Of a stretch of DNA of 58,852 nucleotides, positions 23,816 through 31,585 are shown piece after piece. The translations under genes and the position numbers were made by a program. The stretch covers positions 1 through 58,852 of the forward strand of contig JBKJZO010000040.1 of the NCBI GenBank assembly GCA_046715235.1. The letters run 5' to 3'. How positions within the stretch are numbered: position 1 is the first letter of the stretch; each line of letters starts with the position of its first letter. Source of the DNA: JBKJZO01 sp046715235 (GTDB lineage Bacteria; Actinomycetota; Actinomycetes; BP-191). The notes beneath the pieces were generated by a model. The model saw only the letters and a program-made list of their open reading frames with translations, did no database searches and was not told the origin of the DNA.

Positions 23816-25234
23816 TCACGCATGCCGCGCCCGGATTTTGATGCGGTTGGTGAGCTCGGTGACTTGGTTGTAGATCGAACGACGTTCGGCCATCAGCGAG
23901 CGGATCTTCCGGTCGGCGTGCATGACCGTCGTGTGGTCACGGCCACCGAACGCCTGGCCGATCTTCGGCAGCGACATGTCGGTGAGCTCGCGGCAGAGGT
24001 ACATCGCGATCTGGCGGGCCGTCACCAGCACCCGCGACCGTGAGGACCCGCATAGATCCTCCATCGACAGGCCGAAGTACGCGGCCGTCGCCGCCATGAT
24101 CGTCGACGCGGTGATCTCGGGGCCGCTCTGGTCGGTGATGAGGTCCTTGAGGACGATCACAGCCAAATCGAGGGACACGTTCTGCCGGTTGAGGCTGGCG
24201 AACGCGGTCACCCTGATCAGGGCGCCCTCGAGTTCGCGGATGTTGCTCTGAATCTTGCTGGCAATGTATTCGAGGACCTCGGGGGGTGCGCCGAGCCGCT
24301 CCTGTGCCGCCTTCTTGCGCAGGATCGCGATGCGCGTCTCGAGATCGGGCGGCTGGATGTCAGTGATCAGGCCCCACTCGAACCGGTTGCGCAACCGGTC
24401 CTCCAGCGTCGAGAGCTGCTTAGGCGGCCGGTCCGAGCTGATAACGATCTGCTTGTTGGCGTTATGCAGTGTGTTGAACGTGTGGAAGAACTCCTCTTGC
24501 GTGCGCTCTTTGTTCTCGAGGAACTGGATGTCGTCGACGAGCAGGATGTCGACGTCGCGGTAGCGCCGCTGGAAAGCGCCTGCTTTGTCGTCGCGGATTG
24601 AGTTGATGAAGTCGTTGGTGAATTCCTCAGAGCTGACGTAGCGCACTCGCTGTCCGTGGAACAGGCTCGTGGCGTAGTGCCCGATCGCATGCAGAAGGTG
24701 GGTCTTGCCCAGGCCACTCTCGCCGTAGACGAACAGAGGGTTGTAGGCCTTGGCCGGCGCCTCGGCAACAGCGACCGCAGCGGCGTGCGCGAACCTGTTG
24801 CTCGACCCGATGACGAACGTCTCGAAAGTGTATTTCGGGTTGAGGCGCGTCGGTTCGGCAGGTTTCTGACCGGAGACATCGCGGCCCATGTTGGCGGTCG
24901 GGGCTGGAGGAGCCGGCGCCTCGACCGGACCAGGATCGATGTCGATGCTCTGCTGGTGGCTTAGGTCGCCTTCTTGCGGCGCGACGGTGACCGCGACGCG
25001 GATCTGACGGCCGAGCTCGGTGGAGAGCGCGCCGGCGATGATCGGCCGGAACCGCGTCTCGAGCAAGTCCTTGGTGAACTCGTTGGGCGCCGCGAGCAGC
25101 GCGGTGTCCTCGACCAGGCCCAGCGGCCGAGTCAGCGAGATCCACGCTCGGTTTTGCGCGTTCAGTACGCCGTCGGAGAGCCCATCGAGCGAGCGCTCCC
25201 ACACCGCGACCAGATCGATCGTGTCTTCAGCCAC
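23816..25234 (-). CDS. dnaA: Chromosomal replication initiator DnaA
   Basis: 472 residues. Domain I (about 1-90, WERSLDGL start) binds partners and helicase, domain II is a short Pro-rich linker, domain III is the AAA+ ATPase with YGESGLGKTHLLHAIG (Walker A) and DILLVDDIQFL (Walker B), and domain IV has the DnaA-box motif GGRDHTTVMHADRKI. GTG 25234 gives the N-terminus VAEDTIDLVAVW, matching relatives, with GAGAGG 9 bases upstream; ATG 25258 is an in-frame alternative that would add 8 residues. DnaA-box-like motifs sit on both flanks of the gene, so autoregulation is likely. Confidence 0.97.
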   Translation of the reverse strand: MAEDTIDLVAVWERSLDGLSDGVLNAQNRAWISLTRPLGLVEDTALLAAPNEFTKDLLETRFRPIIAGALSTELGRQIRVAVTVAPQEGDLSHQQSIDIDPGPVEAPAPPAPTANMGRDVSGQKPAEPTRLNPKYTFETFVIGSSNRFAHAAAVAVAEAPAKAYNPLFVYGESGLGKTHLLHAIGHYATSLFHGQRVRYVSSEEFTNDFINSIRDDKAGAFQRRYRDVDILLVDDIQFLENKERTQEEFFHTFNTLHNANKQIVISSDRPPKQLSTLEDRLRNRFEWGLITDIQPPDLETRIAILRKKAAQERLGAPPEVLEYIASKIQSNIRELEGALIRVTAFASLNRQNVSLDLAVIVLKDLITDQSGPEITASTIMAATAAYFGLSMEDLCGSSRSRVLVTARQIAMYLCRELTDMSLPKIGQAFGGRDHTTVMHADRKIRSLMAERRSIYNQVTELTNRIKIRARHA

Positions 25235-25437
25235 GCGCGGTGTCCTCTCGTCTGTCATGTCCACAGCCAGCCGGGTGCGGCTCACCGCGCGTGGAACGGC
25301 CGTGACGTGCGCACTTGTGCGTCGTCCACCCGCTCGTCCACATCGTCATCCACATCCTGTGCACGCGCTCAGTTGACTGCGTGGTCACGCACCGCGTGCG
25401 GCGAAGCGGCCGGCGGACGCACCGGCGCAGATCGCTG

Positions 25438-25487
25438 CGTCCTAGTCAAACCGGCCGGGTTCACGACGAAACGGGTCAACTAGGACG
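25438..25487. repeat. Inverted repeat upstream of dnaA and rpmH
   Basis: CGTCCTAGT (25438-25446) and ACTAGGACG (25479-25487) are exact reverse complements separated by 32 bases. TAGTCAA/GTCAACTAG motifs sit at the inner ends. It lies between the divergent dnaA and rpmH genes and may be an operator or a looped protein-binding site. No known factor is recognised. Confidence 0.5.
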
Positions 25488-25612
25488 TGCTACAGGAGGG
25501 GAGCCTGCGGGGAAGTCACGGCGCGGGGCGACGATAGCCTGCGGCGGGAACCCCAGTCCAGGGTTGTCCACAGCCTTTCGGGACGACACGCTGAACGGGC
25601 TGCGTGCGGTGT

Positions 25613-25641
25613 TTGACCCCCCTTGGCGCCGTGACTATCGT
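25613..25641 (+). promoter_or_regulatory. rpmH promoter
   Basis: TTGACC (25613-25618), a 17-base spacer and TATCGT (25636-25641) form a near-consensus housekeeping promoter about 84 bases before the rpmH start. It should drive the rpmH-rnpA-yidD-yidC-jag-rsmG series. Confidence 0.75.
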
Positions 25642-25724
25642 GTGGCAGTCGTATGCCGGTACTCGGGACGCGCACATGCGGCCCGCAATTCGACCGTGCC
25701 GACTTTCTTCCAGTGGGAGCCTTC

Positions 25725-25862
25725 GTGAGCAAGCGCACGTTCCAGCCGAACAACCGCCGCCGTGCCAAAACACACGGCTTCCGGCTGCGCATGCGCACCC
25801 GCGCGGGCCGCGCGATCCTCGCCGCCCGGCGCGCCAAGGGCCGCCGGGAGTTGTCGGCCTGA
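25725..25862 (+). CDS. rpmH: Ribosomal protein L34
   Basis: 45 residues, very basic: SKRTFQPNNRRRAKTHGFRL at the start and RAKGRRELSA at the end, the full L34 pattern. It is a small structural protein of the 50S subunit. GTG 25725 has GGGAG 5 bases upstream. It starts the rightward operon from the origin, one base before rnpA. Confidence 0.97.
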   Translation: MSKRTFQPNNRRRAKTHGFRLRMRTRAGRAILAARRAKGRRELSA

Positions 25863-25863
25863 C

Positions 25864-26223
25864 GTGCTGCCGGCTGCCTCGCGATTGCGGCACCGTGACG
25901 AGTTCTCCGCGGTACTGCGACGCGGACGGCGCGCGGCTAGTGGTGTTCTCGTCGTCCATCTCCTCGAGCCCGGCGTCGATGCGCCGCCCGCGCCCGCAAA
26001 GGCTGGGTTCCTCGTTGGCCGAGTGGTCGGCAACGCCGTGACCCGCAACAAGACCCGCCGGCGGCTGCGGCACCTCACCGGCGCTCGGTTGGGTTCAATG
26101 CCCGACGGCAGCACGGTCGTTGTGCGCGCGCTACCGGGTGCTTCGACCGCGAGCTTTGCTGAGCTGGAGCGCGCCTTCGACGGCGCCTGGCGCCGGTTGC
26201 CACGGAAGGTGGCATCTTCATGA
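25864..26223 (+). CDS. rnpA: Ribonuclease P protein component
   Basis: 119 residues. It is the protein subunit that helps the RNase P RNA bind pre-tRNA and cleave the 5' leader. The RNR signature region reads GRVVGNAVTRNKTRRRLRH, and the N-terminus has LRHRDEFSAVLRRGRRA, as in relatives. GTG 25864 directly follows the rpmH stop and the stop overlaps the yidD start by ATGA, so translation is coupled through the operon. Confidence 0.95.
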   Translation: MLPAASRLRHRDEFSAVLRRGRRAASGVLVVHLLEPGVDAPPAPAKAGFLVGRVVGNAVTRNKTRRRLRHLTGARLGSMPDGSTVVVRALPGASTASFAELERAFDGAWRRLPRKVASS

Positions 26224-26495
26224 CCGCGCGCAATCCAGGTGTGGCACTTCTGGTGCTGATCGTGCGTTGCTACCGCCGTGCGATCAGCCCGCTGCTCGGT
26301 GCCCGGTGCCGCTTCTACCCGAGCTGCAGCGCGTACGCCGAGGAAGCACTGCTCCGGCACGGCGTCCTGCGTGGTGGCTGGCTGACCGTGCGCCGGCTCT
26401 CGAGATGCCACCCCTTCAACCCGGGCGGAATCGACGCGGTGCCCGCGTCGGCGTCCACGCCTAGTACCGTGACGCACCGCCGCCACGCGGCCTGA
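26220..26495 (+). CDS. yidD: Membrane protein insertion efficiency factor YidD
   Basis: 91 residues. The family signature is clear: LIVRCYRRAISPLLGARCRF, YPSCSAYAEEAL, RHGVLRGGWLTVRRLSRCHP and a NPGGIDAVP end, including the conserved Cys residues. YidD is a membrane-associated helper of YidC-dependent insertion. It overlaps the end of rnpA and is followed by yidC after 22 bases. Confidence 0.95.
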   Translation: MTARNPGVALLVLIVRCYRRAISPLLGARCRFYPSCSAYAEEALLRHGVLRGGWLTVRRLSRCHPFNPGGIDAVPASASTPSTVTHRRHAA

Positions 26496-26517
26496 ACCCA
26501 GACCTGGAGCTCTTTTC

Positions 26518-27555
26518 GTGTTCGACTTTCTCGCCACACCCATAGCGCAGGCGATTGATGCGATCCATGGGGTGACTCAGCACGTCGGCGGCCCCGGTAG
26601 CGGTGCCTCGTGGGCGCTAGCGATCGTGCTACTGACCGTCGTCGTACGACTGCTGCTCTTCCCTCTGTTCGTCAAGCAGATCCACTCGCAGCGCAAGATG
26701 CAGGCCCTGCAGCCGAAGATGAAGGAGCTGCAGGCCAAGCACAAGGGCGACCGCGAGACGCTCAACCAAGAAATGATGAAGCTCTACAAGGAGCATGGCG
26801 CCAACCCGATCGCTGGCTGCCTGCCACTGATCCTGCAGATGCCCGTCTTCTTCGCGCTTTTCACCGTGCTGCGCAGCTTTACGCCGGTGGCACGCGCAAC
26901 GGCCGAGGCCTGCAACGGCACGTTCATCGAAGGCGGCTACTGTTTCCGCGCCGCCTTTGGTATCGACGCGGAGACGGTTGCGCAGGCGGGTCAGGCCAAA
27001 GTTTTCGGGGCTCCCATCGCGTCGAACTTCCTGTCGAATCCGAACATTCTCAAGGCGCTCGACACCTCCTCGACCGTGGTCAAGGCGGTGACGCTGGGGT
27101 TCATCCTGTTCATGGGCGTCTCGACGTTCATCACGCAGAAGCAGCTGATGGCCAAAAATGGTGTCGTCGAGGGCCCCGCCGCGACTCAGCAGAAGGTCCT
27201 GCTCTACGTCATGCCGGTGATGCTCGCGGTCTTCGGCATCAACGTCGCGCTCGGCGTGCTGGTCTACTGGTCGACGACCAACGTGTGGTCGATGGCACAG
27301 CAACGGGTCGTTATCGCGAAGATGGGCGAGGTGACTCCGGCCACGACGGATCGTCCACCGGTGGTGCCGCCGCTCCCGACCGGCTCGAAGCCGCAAGCCA
27401 ACAGGCCTTCGCCCAACGGCACGCCGGACACCGCGGGCACCCCTGACACAGAGAAACCGACCGAGGCCGTGAAACCGGCCCAGCCAGCGAAGCCGCCGGG
27501 CCCTGGTGCCAACCGAAACCGCAAGAAGGGGCAACGACGTGGTGGACGACGCTGA
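26518..27555 (+). CDS. yidC: Membrane protein insertase YidC
   Basis: 345 residues, the Gram-positive-size Oxa1/YidC type without the large periplasmic domain. It inserts proteins into the membrane, alone or with SecYEG. Five or so TM helices are visible (about 37-58, 95-115, 186-208, 234-258), separated by the basic loop SQRKMQALQPKMKELQAK. The conserved ANPIAGCLPLILQMPVFFAL is present, and the tail after 290 is Pro-rich and basic. GTG 26518 has GGAG 8 bases upstream. It overlaps the start of jag. Confidence 0.95.
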   Translation: MFDFLATPIAQAIDAIHGVTQHVGGPGSGASWALAIVLLTVVVRLLLFPLFVKQIHSQRKMQALQPKMKELQAKHKGDRETLNQEMMKLYKEHGANPIAGCLPLILQMPVFFALFTVLRSFTPVARATAEACNGTFIEGGYCFRAAFGIDAETVAQAGQAKVFGAPIASNFLSNPNILKALDTSSTVVKAVTLGFILFMGVSTFITQKQLMAKNGVVEGPAATQQKVLLYVMPVMLAVFGINVALGVLVYWSTTNVWSMAQQRVVIAKMGEVTPATTDRPPVVPPLPTGSKPQANRPSPNGTPDTAGTPDTEKPTEAVKPAQPAKPPGPGANRNRKKGQRRGGRR

Positions 27556-28078
27556 GCAGGCCGCTGTAGCGGAGGTCGATGCCGGCGGTGAGACCGCGCC
27601 GGCAGCCCCCGGCAGCCGGGTGCTCGAGCTCGAGCACGAAGGGGAGATCGCGGCCGACTACCTCGAGGCGCTGCTCGACATCCTCGACATCGACGGCGAC
27701 CTCGACCTCGACGTCGAAGGCGACCGGGCCATCGTCGAGATCGTCGGTCGTGACCTGGATTCTCTGGTCGGTCCCAAGGGTGCCACCCTCGAGGCGCTGC
27801 AGGAGTTGACCCGCCTGGCCGTGTTGCAGCAGACAGGTGAGCGCAGCCGGCTGATGCTCGACGTGGGCGGCTTTCGTGCCCGCCGGCGGGCCGAGCTGAC
27901 CAAGCTCGGTGAAACCGTCGCCAAGCGGGTTGCCGAAACCGGCGAGCGCGAGCAGCTCGCGGCGATGACGCCGTTCGAGCGCAAGGTCGTCCACGACGCT
28001 GTAGCCGGGGTCGACGGCGTGGTCAGCGAGTCTGAGGGCGAGGAGCCGCAGCGACGGGTTGTCGTCCTGCCCGTCTAG
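27539..28078 (+). CDS. jag: Jag/KhpB RNA-binding protein (KH and R3H domains)
   Basis: 179 residues. A KH-like domain (about 45-115) has the GPKGATLEALQELTRLAV motif and the R3H domain (about 118-179) has the MTPFERKVVHDAV core, the usual pair of the Jag family. Jag proteins bind RNA and influence cell division and sporulation. GTG 27539, or GTG 27542 just after it, follows AAGGGG by about 7 bases and overlaps the end of yidC. Confidence 0.92.
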   Translation: MVDDAEQAAVAEVDAGGETAPAAPGSRVLELEHEGEIAADYLEALLDILDIDGDLDLDVEGDRAIVEIVGRDLDSLVGPKGATLEALQELTRLAVLQQTGERSRLMLDVGGFRARRRAELTKLGETVAKRVAETGEREQLAAMTPFERKVVHDAVAGVDGVVSESEGEEPQRRVVVLPV

Positions 28079-28101
28079 GGTCCGGCCGCACGGCTGGTGA
28101 G

Positions 28102-28779
28102 GTGGCGAAGGTGCCTTCAGGGCCGCAGGTGAGCGCACCGCCCTCGGGTGCGCTGGTCGTATTCGGTGACCGGCTGCCCCTGGCGCAGCGATACGCCGAG
28201 CTGCTTGCCGGCGCTGGGGTGGAGCGCGGCCTGATCGGGCCCCGCGAAGCCGACCGCATCTGGGAGCGCCACCTTCTCAATTGCGCGGTGATCGAAGTCG
28301 CCATCGCGGGCCGCGCGCAGGTACTCGACATCGGTAGCGGGGCCGGCCTGCCCGGTGTCGTCCTGGCCATCGCCAGGCCCGACCTGCACATCGAGCTGGT
28401 CGAACCGATGGAACGCCGGACGGCGTTTCTCCGCGAGGTTGTTGCGGAGCTCGGCCTCAACGCCGTCACCGTGACCCGAGCGCGCGGCAGCGAGCTGAGT
28501 CGGCAGTGCGACGTCGTGACGGCGCGGGCCGTGGCACCGCTACGACGGCTGGTGCCGGAGGCGTTGGCGCTCGTTCGCCCCGGCGGGCGGCTGATCGCGA
28601 TCAAGGGGGAGAGCGCGGAGACGGAGCTGCACGACGCGCGTGGAGACATTGAGGCAGTCGGGGGCGGTTCCGCGCGCGTTTTGCGGTTCGGCGCCGACGT
28701 TCTCGAAGTGCCGACGACCGTTGTGTCGGTTGAGCGCATTGCCCGTGCCGCGCGTCGTCCGGGGGGTCGCGTTGCCTGA
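28102..28779 (+). CDS. rsmG: 16S rRNA (guanine-N7)-methyltransferase RsmG
   Basis: 225 residues. It methylates G527 of 16S rRNA using S-adenosylmethionine. The AdoMet motif is VLDIGSGAGLPGVVLAIARP (about 73-92), preceded by ERHLLNCA, with VEPMERRTAFLREV and ARAVAPLRRLVPEAL afterwards. GTG 28102 is weakly supported by its ribosome site. The end overlaps the probable parA start (TTG 28772). Confidence 0.93.
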   Translation: MAKVPSGPQVSAPPSGALVVFGDRLPLAQRYAELLAGAGVERGLIGPREADRIWERHLLNCAVIEVAIAGRAQVLDIGSGAGLPGVVLAIARPDLHIELVEPMERRTAFLREVVAELGLNAVTVTRARGSELSRQCDVVTARAVAPLRRLVPEALALVRPGGRLIAIKGESAETELHDARGDIEAVGGGSARVLRFGADVLEVPTTVVSVERIARAARRPGGRVA

Positions 28780-29701
28780 TCGCGACGAGTTCGCTGTTTC
28801 ACGTGAAACAGCGGCCGATCACCACGTTTCACGTGAAACAGACACCCCGATTGCCGCTGCGGTCGCGGCTGCGTTGCGTGCCGCCACTGACACAGCGGAC
28901 TTCCCGCGACCGCCGAGACGCCGGGTCGTTACGGTCGCGAACCAGAAGGGCGGTGTCGGCAAGACCACGTCGGCAGTGAACATCGCGGCCGCGCTGGCCT
29001 TGGGGGGCTCGCGGGTGCTGATGGTCGACCTCGACCCGCAGGGCAACGCGAGCACCGGACTCGGCGTCGCGCACCCCGCCGGAACCCCGAATGTCTATGA
29101 CGCGCTGATCGGGCACAAACCTCTCGCTGCAGTCGTCACCCCAGCAGCGTTACCGAATCTTTGGTGCGCACCGGCCACGATCGATCTCGCCGGTGCCGAG
29201 ATCGAGTTGGTTTCCCTCGTTGCCCGCGAGACCCGCTTGCAGAAGGCGATCGAGGCGTACGACGCCCAGCTCGACTACGTGATCATCGACTGCCCTCCGT
29301 CGCTCGGCCTGCTGACGGTCAACGCGCTGGTCGCTGCCGAGGAAGTACTGATCCCGATCCAGTGCGAGTACTACGCGCTGGAGGGCCTTGGGCAATTGCT
29401 GCGCAACGTCGAACTGGTCAAGAAGCATCTGAACGCGCGACTTCGGGTGTCGGCGATCCTGCTGACGATGTACGACGCTCGTACCAAACTGGCGGAACAG
29501 GTGGCGGCCGAAGTCCGCAGCCATTTCGGCGACCAGGTGCTCGAATCCACCATTCCGCGCAGCGTGCGCATCAGTGAGGCGCCGGGCTACGGACAATCGG
29601 TGCTGACCTACGATCCGGGTTCGCGGGGAGCCATGGCGTACGTCGACGCGGCCCGCGAATTCGCCCAGCGCGGGAGCGCACTACACGAGGAGAGCCAGTG
29701 A
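28772..29701 (+). CDS. parA: Chromosome-partitioning ATPase ParA
   Basis: 309 residues. A Walker-type ATPase that moves ParB-bound origins. The deviant Walker A is NQKGGVGKTTSAVNIAAAL (about 58-76), Walker A' is LMVDLDPQGNASTGLG, and VIIDCPPSLGLLTVNAL is the Walker B region. The N-terminal extension (about 1-50) is translated through both parS palindromes. TTG 28772 is the likely start, overlapping the rsmG stop; its ribosome site is poor, so the start is uncertain. The stop overlaps parB by GTGA. Confidence 0.95.
   Translation: MPDRDEFAVSRETAADHHVSRETDTPIAAAVAAALRAATDTADFPRPPRRRVVTVANQKGGVGKTTSAVNIAAALALGGSRVLMVDLDPQGNASTGLGVAHPAGTPNVYDALIGHKPLAAVVTPAALPNLWCAPATIDLAGAEIELVSLVARETRLQKAIEAYDAQLDYVIIDCPPSLGLLTVNALVAAEEVLIPIQCEYYALEGLGQLLRNVELVKKHLNARLRVSAILLTMYDARTKLAEQVAAEVRSHFGDQVLESTIPRSVRISEAPGYGQSVLTYDPGSRGAMAYVDAAREFAQRGSALHEESQ
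28795..28810. other. parS site 1
   Basis: TGTTTCACGTGAAACA is an exact 16-base parS palindrome, the ParB loading site for chromosome segregation. It lies just after the rsmG stop, inside the parA reading frame, where it is read as VSRET. Confidence 0.95.
28825..28840. other. parS site 2
   Basis: CGTTTCACGTGAAACA differs from site 1 only at the first base; the 14-base core GTTTCACGTGAAAC is perfect. It lies 30 bases from site 1 (centre to centre) and is again read as VSRET in the parA frame. Confidence 0.95.
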
Positions 29702-30609
29702 ACGCTCGACGAGGCGGACTGGGCCGCGGGCTCGGTGCGTTGATCCCGACGCATGCGCCGGCGCCGCAGCCCGACGGCGTACCGGGACACGTGCCGGGAG
29801 AAGTGCCCGGCGCCGTCTACCGGGAGATCCCGATCGAGCGCATCGCACCCAACCCGCGCCAGCCGCGCGAGCACTTCGACGAAGAAGCGCTCTCCGAGCT
29901 GGTGACCTCACTGCGCGAGGTCGGGCTCCTGCAGCCGGTCGTCGTTCGCGAGGTCGGCGCCGACAGCTACGAGCTCGTCATGGGGGAGCGTCGTTTGCGG
30001 GCCGCCAAGGCAGCGGGCTTCACGGCTGTCCCGGCGATCATCAAGGACACAGCCGACGATCAGCTCCTGCGAGACGCTCTGTTGGAGAACCTGCACCGGC
30101 AGCAGCTGCACCCGCTGGAAGAGGCGGCGGCGTACTCCCAGTTGCTCTCCGACTTCGGCGCGACGCACGAGCAGCTGGCCGAGCGGATCGGCCGGTCCCG
30201 GTCGCAGATCACCAACACCATCCGGCTGCTCGGGTTGCCACCCTCGGTACAGCGTCGGGTAGCTGCCGGCGTGCTCAGCGCGGGCCACGCGCGCGCCCTA
30301 CTCGCGGTCGAGGGAGCGGCCGCGCAGGATGCTCTCGCGCACCGCATCGTTGCCGAGGGCCTGAGCGTGCGCGCCGTCGAAGAGCTCGCCGCCGTCTCCG
30401 GCCCCAGCGCCCAGGCCAGAGCACGGAGCCCACGCGCTGCCGCGCCGCACTCCCCGGGGATCACCGAGCTCGCCGACCGCCTCTCGGACCTGTTCGAGAC
30501 CCGGGTCAGCGTGCTGCTGGGCCGCCGCCGCGGCAAGATCGTGATCGAGTTCGCCTCGGTCGACGACCTCGAGCGGATCGTCGCGATGCTGCCGGAAACG
30601 TCCTCGTAG
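29698..30609 (+). CDS. parB: Chromosome-partitioning protein ParB
   Basis: 303 residues. It binds parS and spreads as a CTP-dependent clamp. The N-terminus has RRGGLGRGLGALIP (the ParA-stimulating region). It is followed by NPRQPREHFDEEALSELV, the CTPase motifs GERRLRAAK and ENLHRQQLHPLEEA, a helix-turn-helix (IGRSRSQITNTIRLLGLP) and a C-terminal dimer domain (about 250-303). GTG 29698 is coupled to parA. Confidence 0.96.
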   Translation: MNARRGGLGRGLGALIPTHAPAPQPDGVPGHVPGEVPGAVYREIPIERIAPNPRQPREHFDEEALSELVTSLREVGLLQPVVVREVGADSYELVMGERRLRAAKAAGFTAVPAIIKDTADDQLLRDALLENLHRQQLHPLEEAAAYSQLLSDFGATHEQLAERIGRSRSQITNTIRLLGLPPSVQRRVAAGVLSAGHARALLAVEGAAAQDALAHRIVAEGLSVRAVEELAAVSGPSAQARARSPRAAAPHSPGITELADRLSDLFETRVSVLLGRRRGKIVIEFASVDDLERIVAMLPETSS

Positions 30610-30633
30610 AGCGCATATCTAGTGGTGGATTTG

Positions 30634-30658
30634 TGCCACAACCCAATATCTTGTGGCA
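30634..30658. repeat. Inverted repeat after parB
   Basis: TGCCACAA (30634-30641) and TTGTGGCA (30651-30658) are exact reverse complements around a 9-base AT-rich spacer. It lies 25 bases after the parB stop, with no U-tract, so it may be a weak terminator or an operator for the next small gene. Confidence 0.4.
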
Positions 30659-30746
30659 GAGCGTGGCGAAATTCCCCAGAATGGGTGTAGGCGAACAGCC
30701 CCGCCGAGGCTACGATGGCCTCGCCCGAGCGATCGATCGGAGCCAC

Positions 30747-30926
30747 ATGTCGACACGCACGCTCCGACGTCTGATCGTCGGTTTCGTGGCAGGCATCTCG
30801 GCTGGCTGGCTCGGTGGGCTCCTTCGCACGCCCAAGAACCCTCCGGCGCGCTCCAGTGCGGCCGACGCCGCGTCGTTGCCCCAGGAGCGGTTCGGCACCC
30901 CGCCGACCGCGGCCGCGGGTTCCTAG
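30747..30926 (+). CDS. Small single-pass membrane protein, hypothetical
   Basis: 59 residues: a basic start (STRTLRR), a hydrophobic segment LIVGFVAGISAGWLGGLL (about 9-26), and a Pro/Ala-rich tail. ATG 30747 has GGAG 4 bases upstream. It sits between parB and the GNAT gene on the same strand, 8 bases before the GTG of the latter. No family is recognised. The coding claim rests on the ribosome site, the helix and the spacing. Confidence 0.55.
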   Translation: MSTRTLRRLIVGFVAGISAGWLGGLLRTPKNPPARSSAADAASLPQERFGTPPTAAAGS

Positions 30927-30934
30927 GCAGGCGC

Positions 30935-31555
30935 GTGGTGGGACGCAGGCTCGCCAACATCACCCTGGACAATCTCGACGACCTGCCGCGCAGGTGCCGG
31001 CGGTGCGCCTTTTGGGAACTCGACCCCGTCGCCCGCACCCGTGCCGACGAAGCGGGCGATGCGGAATTCGAGAAGGAGGCGTGGGTCTCGGGGATCCTGC
31101 TCGAGTGGGGTAGCTGCGGCAAGATCGTTTACGTCGACGGCGTACCTGCGGGCTACGTGCTCTTCGCGCCGCCGGCATACGTGCCTCGCTCGATCGCGTT
31201 CCCCACCAGTCCGGTGAGTGCCGACGCGGTGTTGCTGATGACCGGGCATATCCTCCCCGACTTCGGTGGCATCGGCCTCGGACGAATGCTCGTGCAGGGG
31301 GTCGCCAAGGACCTGCTCAGGCGCGGTGTGCGCGCGATGGAGGCGTTCGGCGACAAGAACTGGGAGCGCCCGGCCTGTGTGCTCCCGGCCGACTACCTGC
31401 TCTCGGTCGGCTTCAAAACCGTCCGCCCGCACGTACGTTTTCCGCGCCTTCGCCTCGAGCTCAAGTCGACAGTCTCGTGGCGCGAGGATGTCGAGGTCGC
31501 GCTCGAGCGGCTGCTTGGATCGATGACCCCGGAAGGGGCGCTGCGCCCGGTCTAA
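30935..31555 (+). CDS. GNAT-family N-acetyltransferase
   Basis: 206 residues, the conserved protein next to parB in actinobacteria (M. tuberculosis Rv3916c). The start has a Cys pair and aromatic motif (RRCRRCAFWELDP). The acetyl-CoA motif A is GHILPDFGGIGLGRMLVQGV (about 108-127), followed by AMEAFGDKNWERPACVLPADYL. The reaction and substrate are unknown. GTG 30935 follows AGGCAGG. Its end is 30 bases from the convergent cwlM gene. Confidence 0.85.
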   Translation: MVGRRLANITLDNLDDLPRRCRRCAFWELDPVARTRADEAGDAEFEKEAWVSGILLEWGSCGKIVYVDGVPAGYVLFAPPAYVPRSIAFPTSPVSADAVLLMTGHILPDFGGIGLGRMLVQGVAKDLLRRGVRAMEAFGDKNWERPACVLPADYLLSVGFKTVRPHVRFPRLRLELKSTVSWREDVEVALERLLGSMTPEGALRPV

Positions 31556-31585
31556 CACCAGTGGCGGTGGGTGGCTCCGAGCCGG

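Larger units (their letters stand above)
25235..25724. other. dnaA-rpmH intergenic region with DnaA-box-like motifs
   Basis: About 490 bases without a gene. It holds a perfect TTGTCCACA at 25564-25572, and one-mismatch motifs ATGTCCACA (25257-25265), TCGTCCACA (25334-25342) and TCATCCACA (25346-25354). It also holds an inverted repeat (25438-25487) and the rpmH promoter. It probably serves dnaA regulation, and may be a second arm of the origin. Confidence 0.65.
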
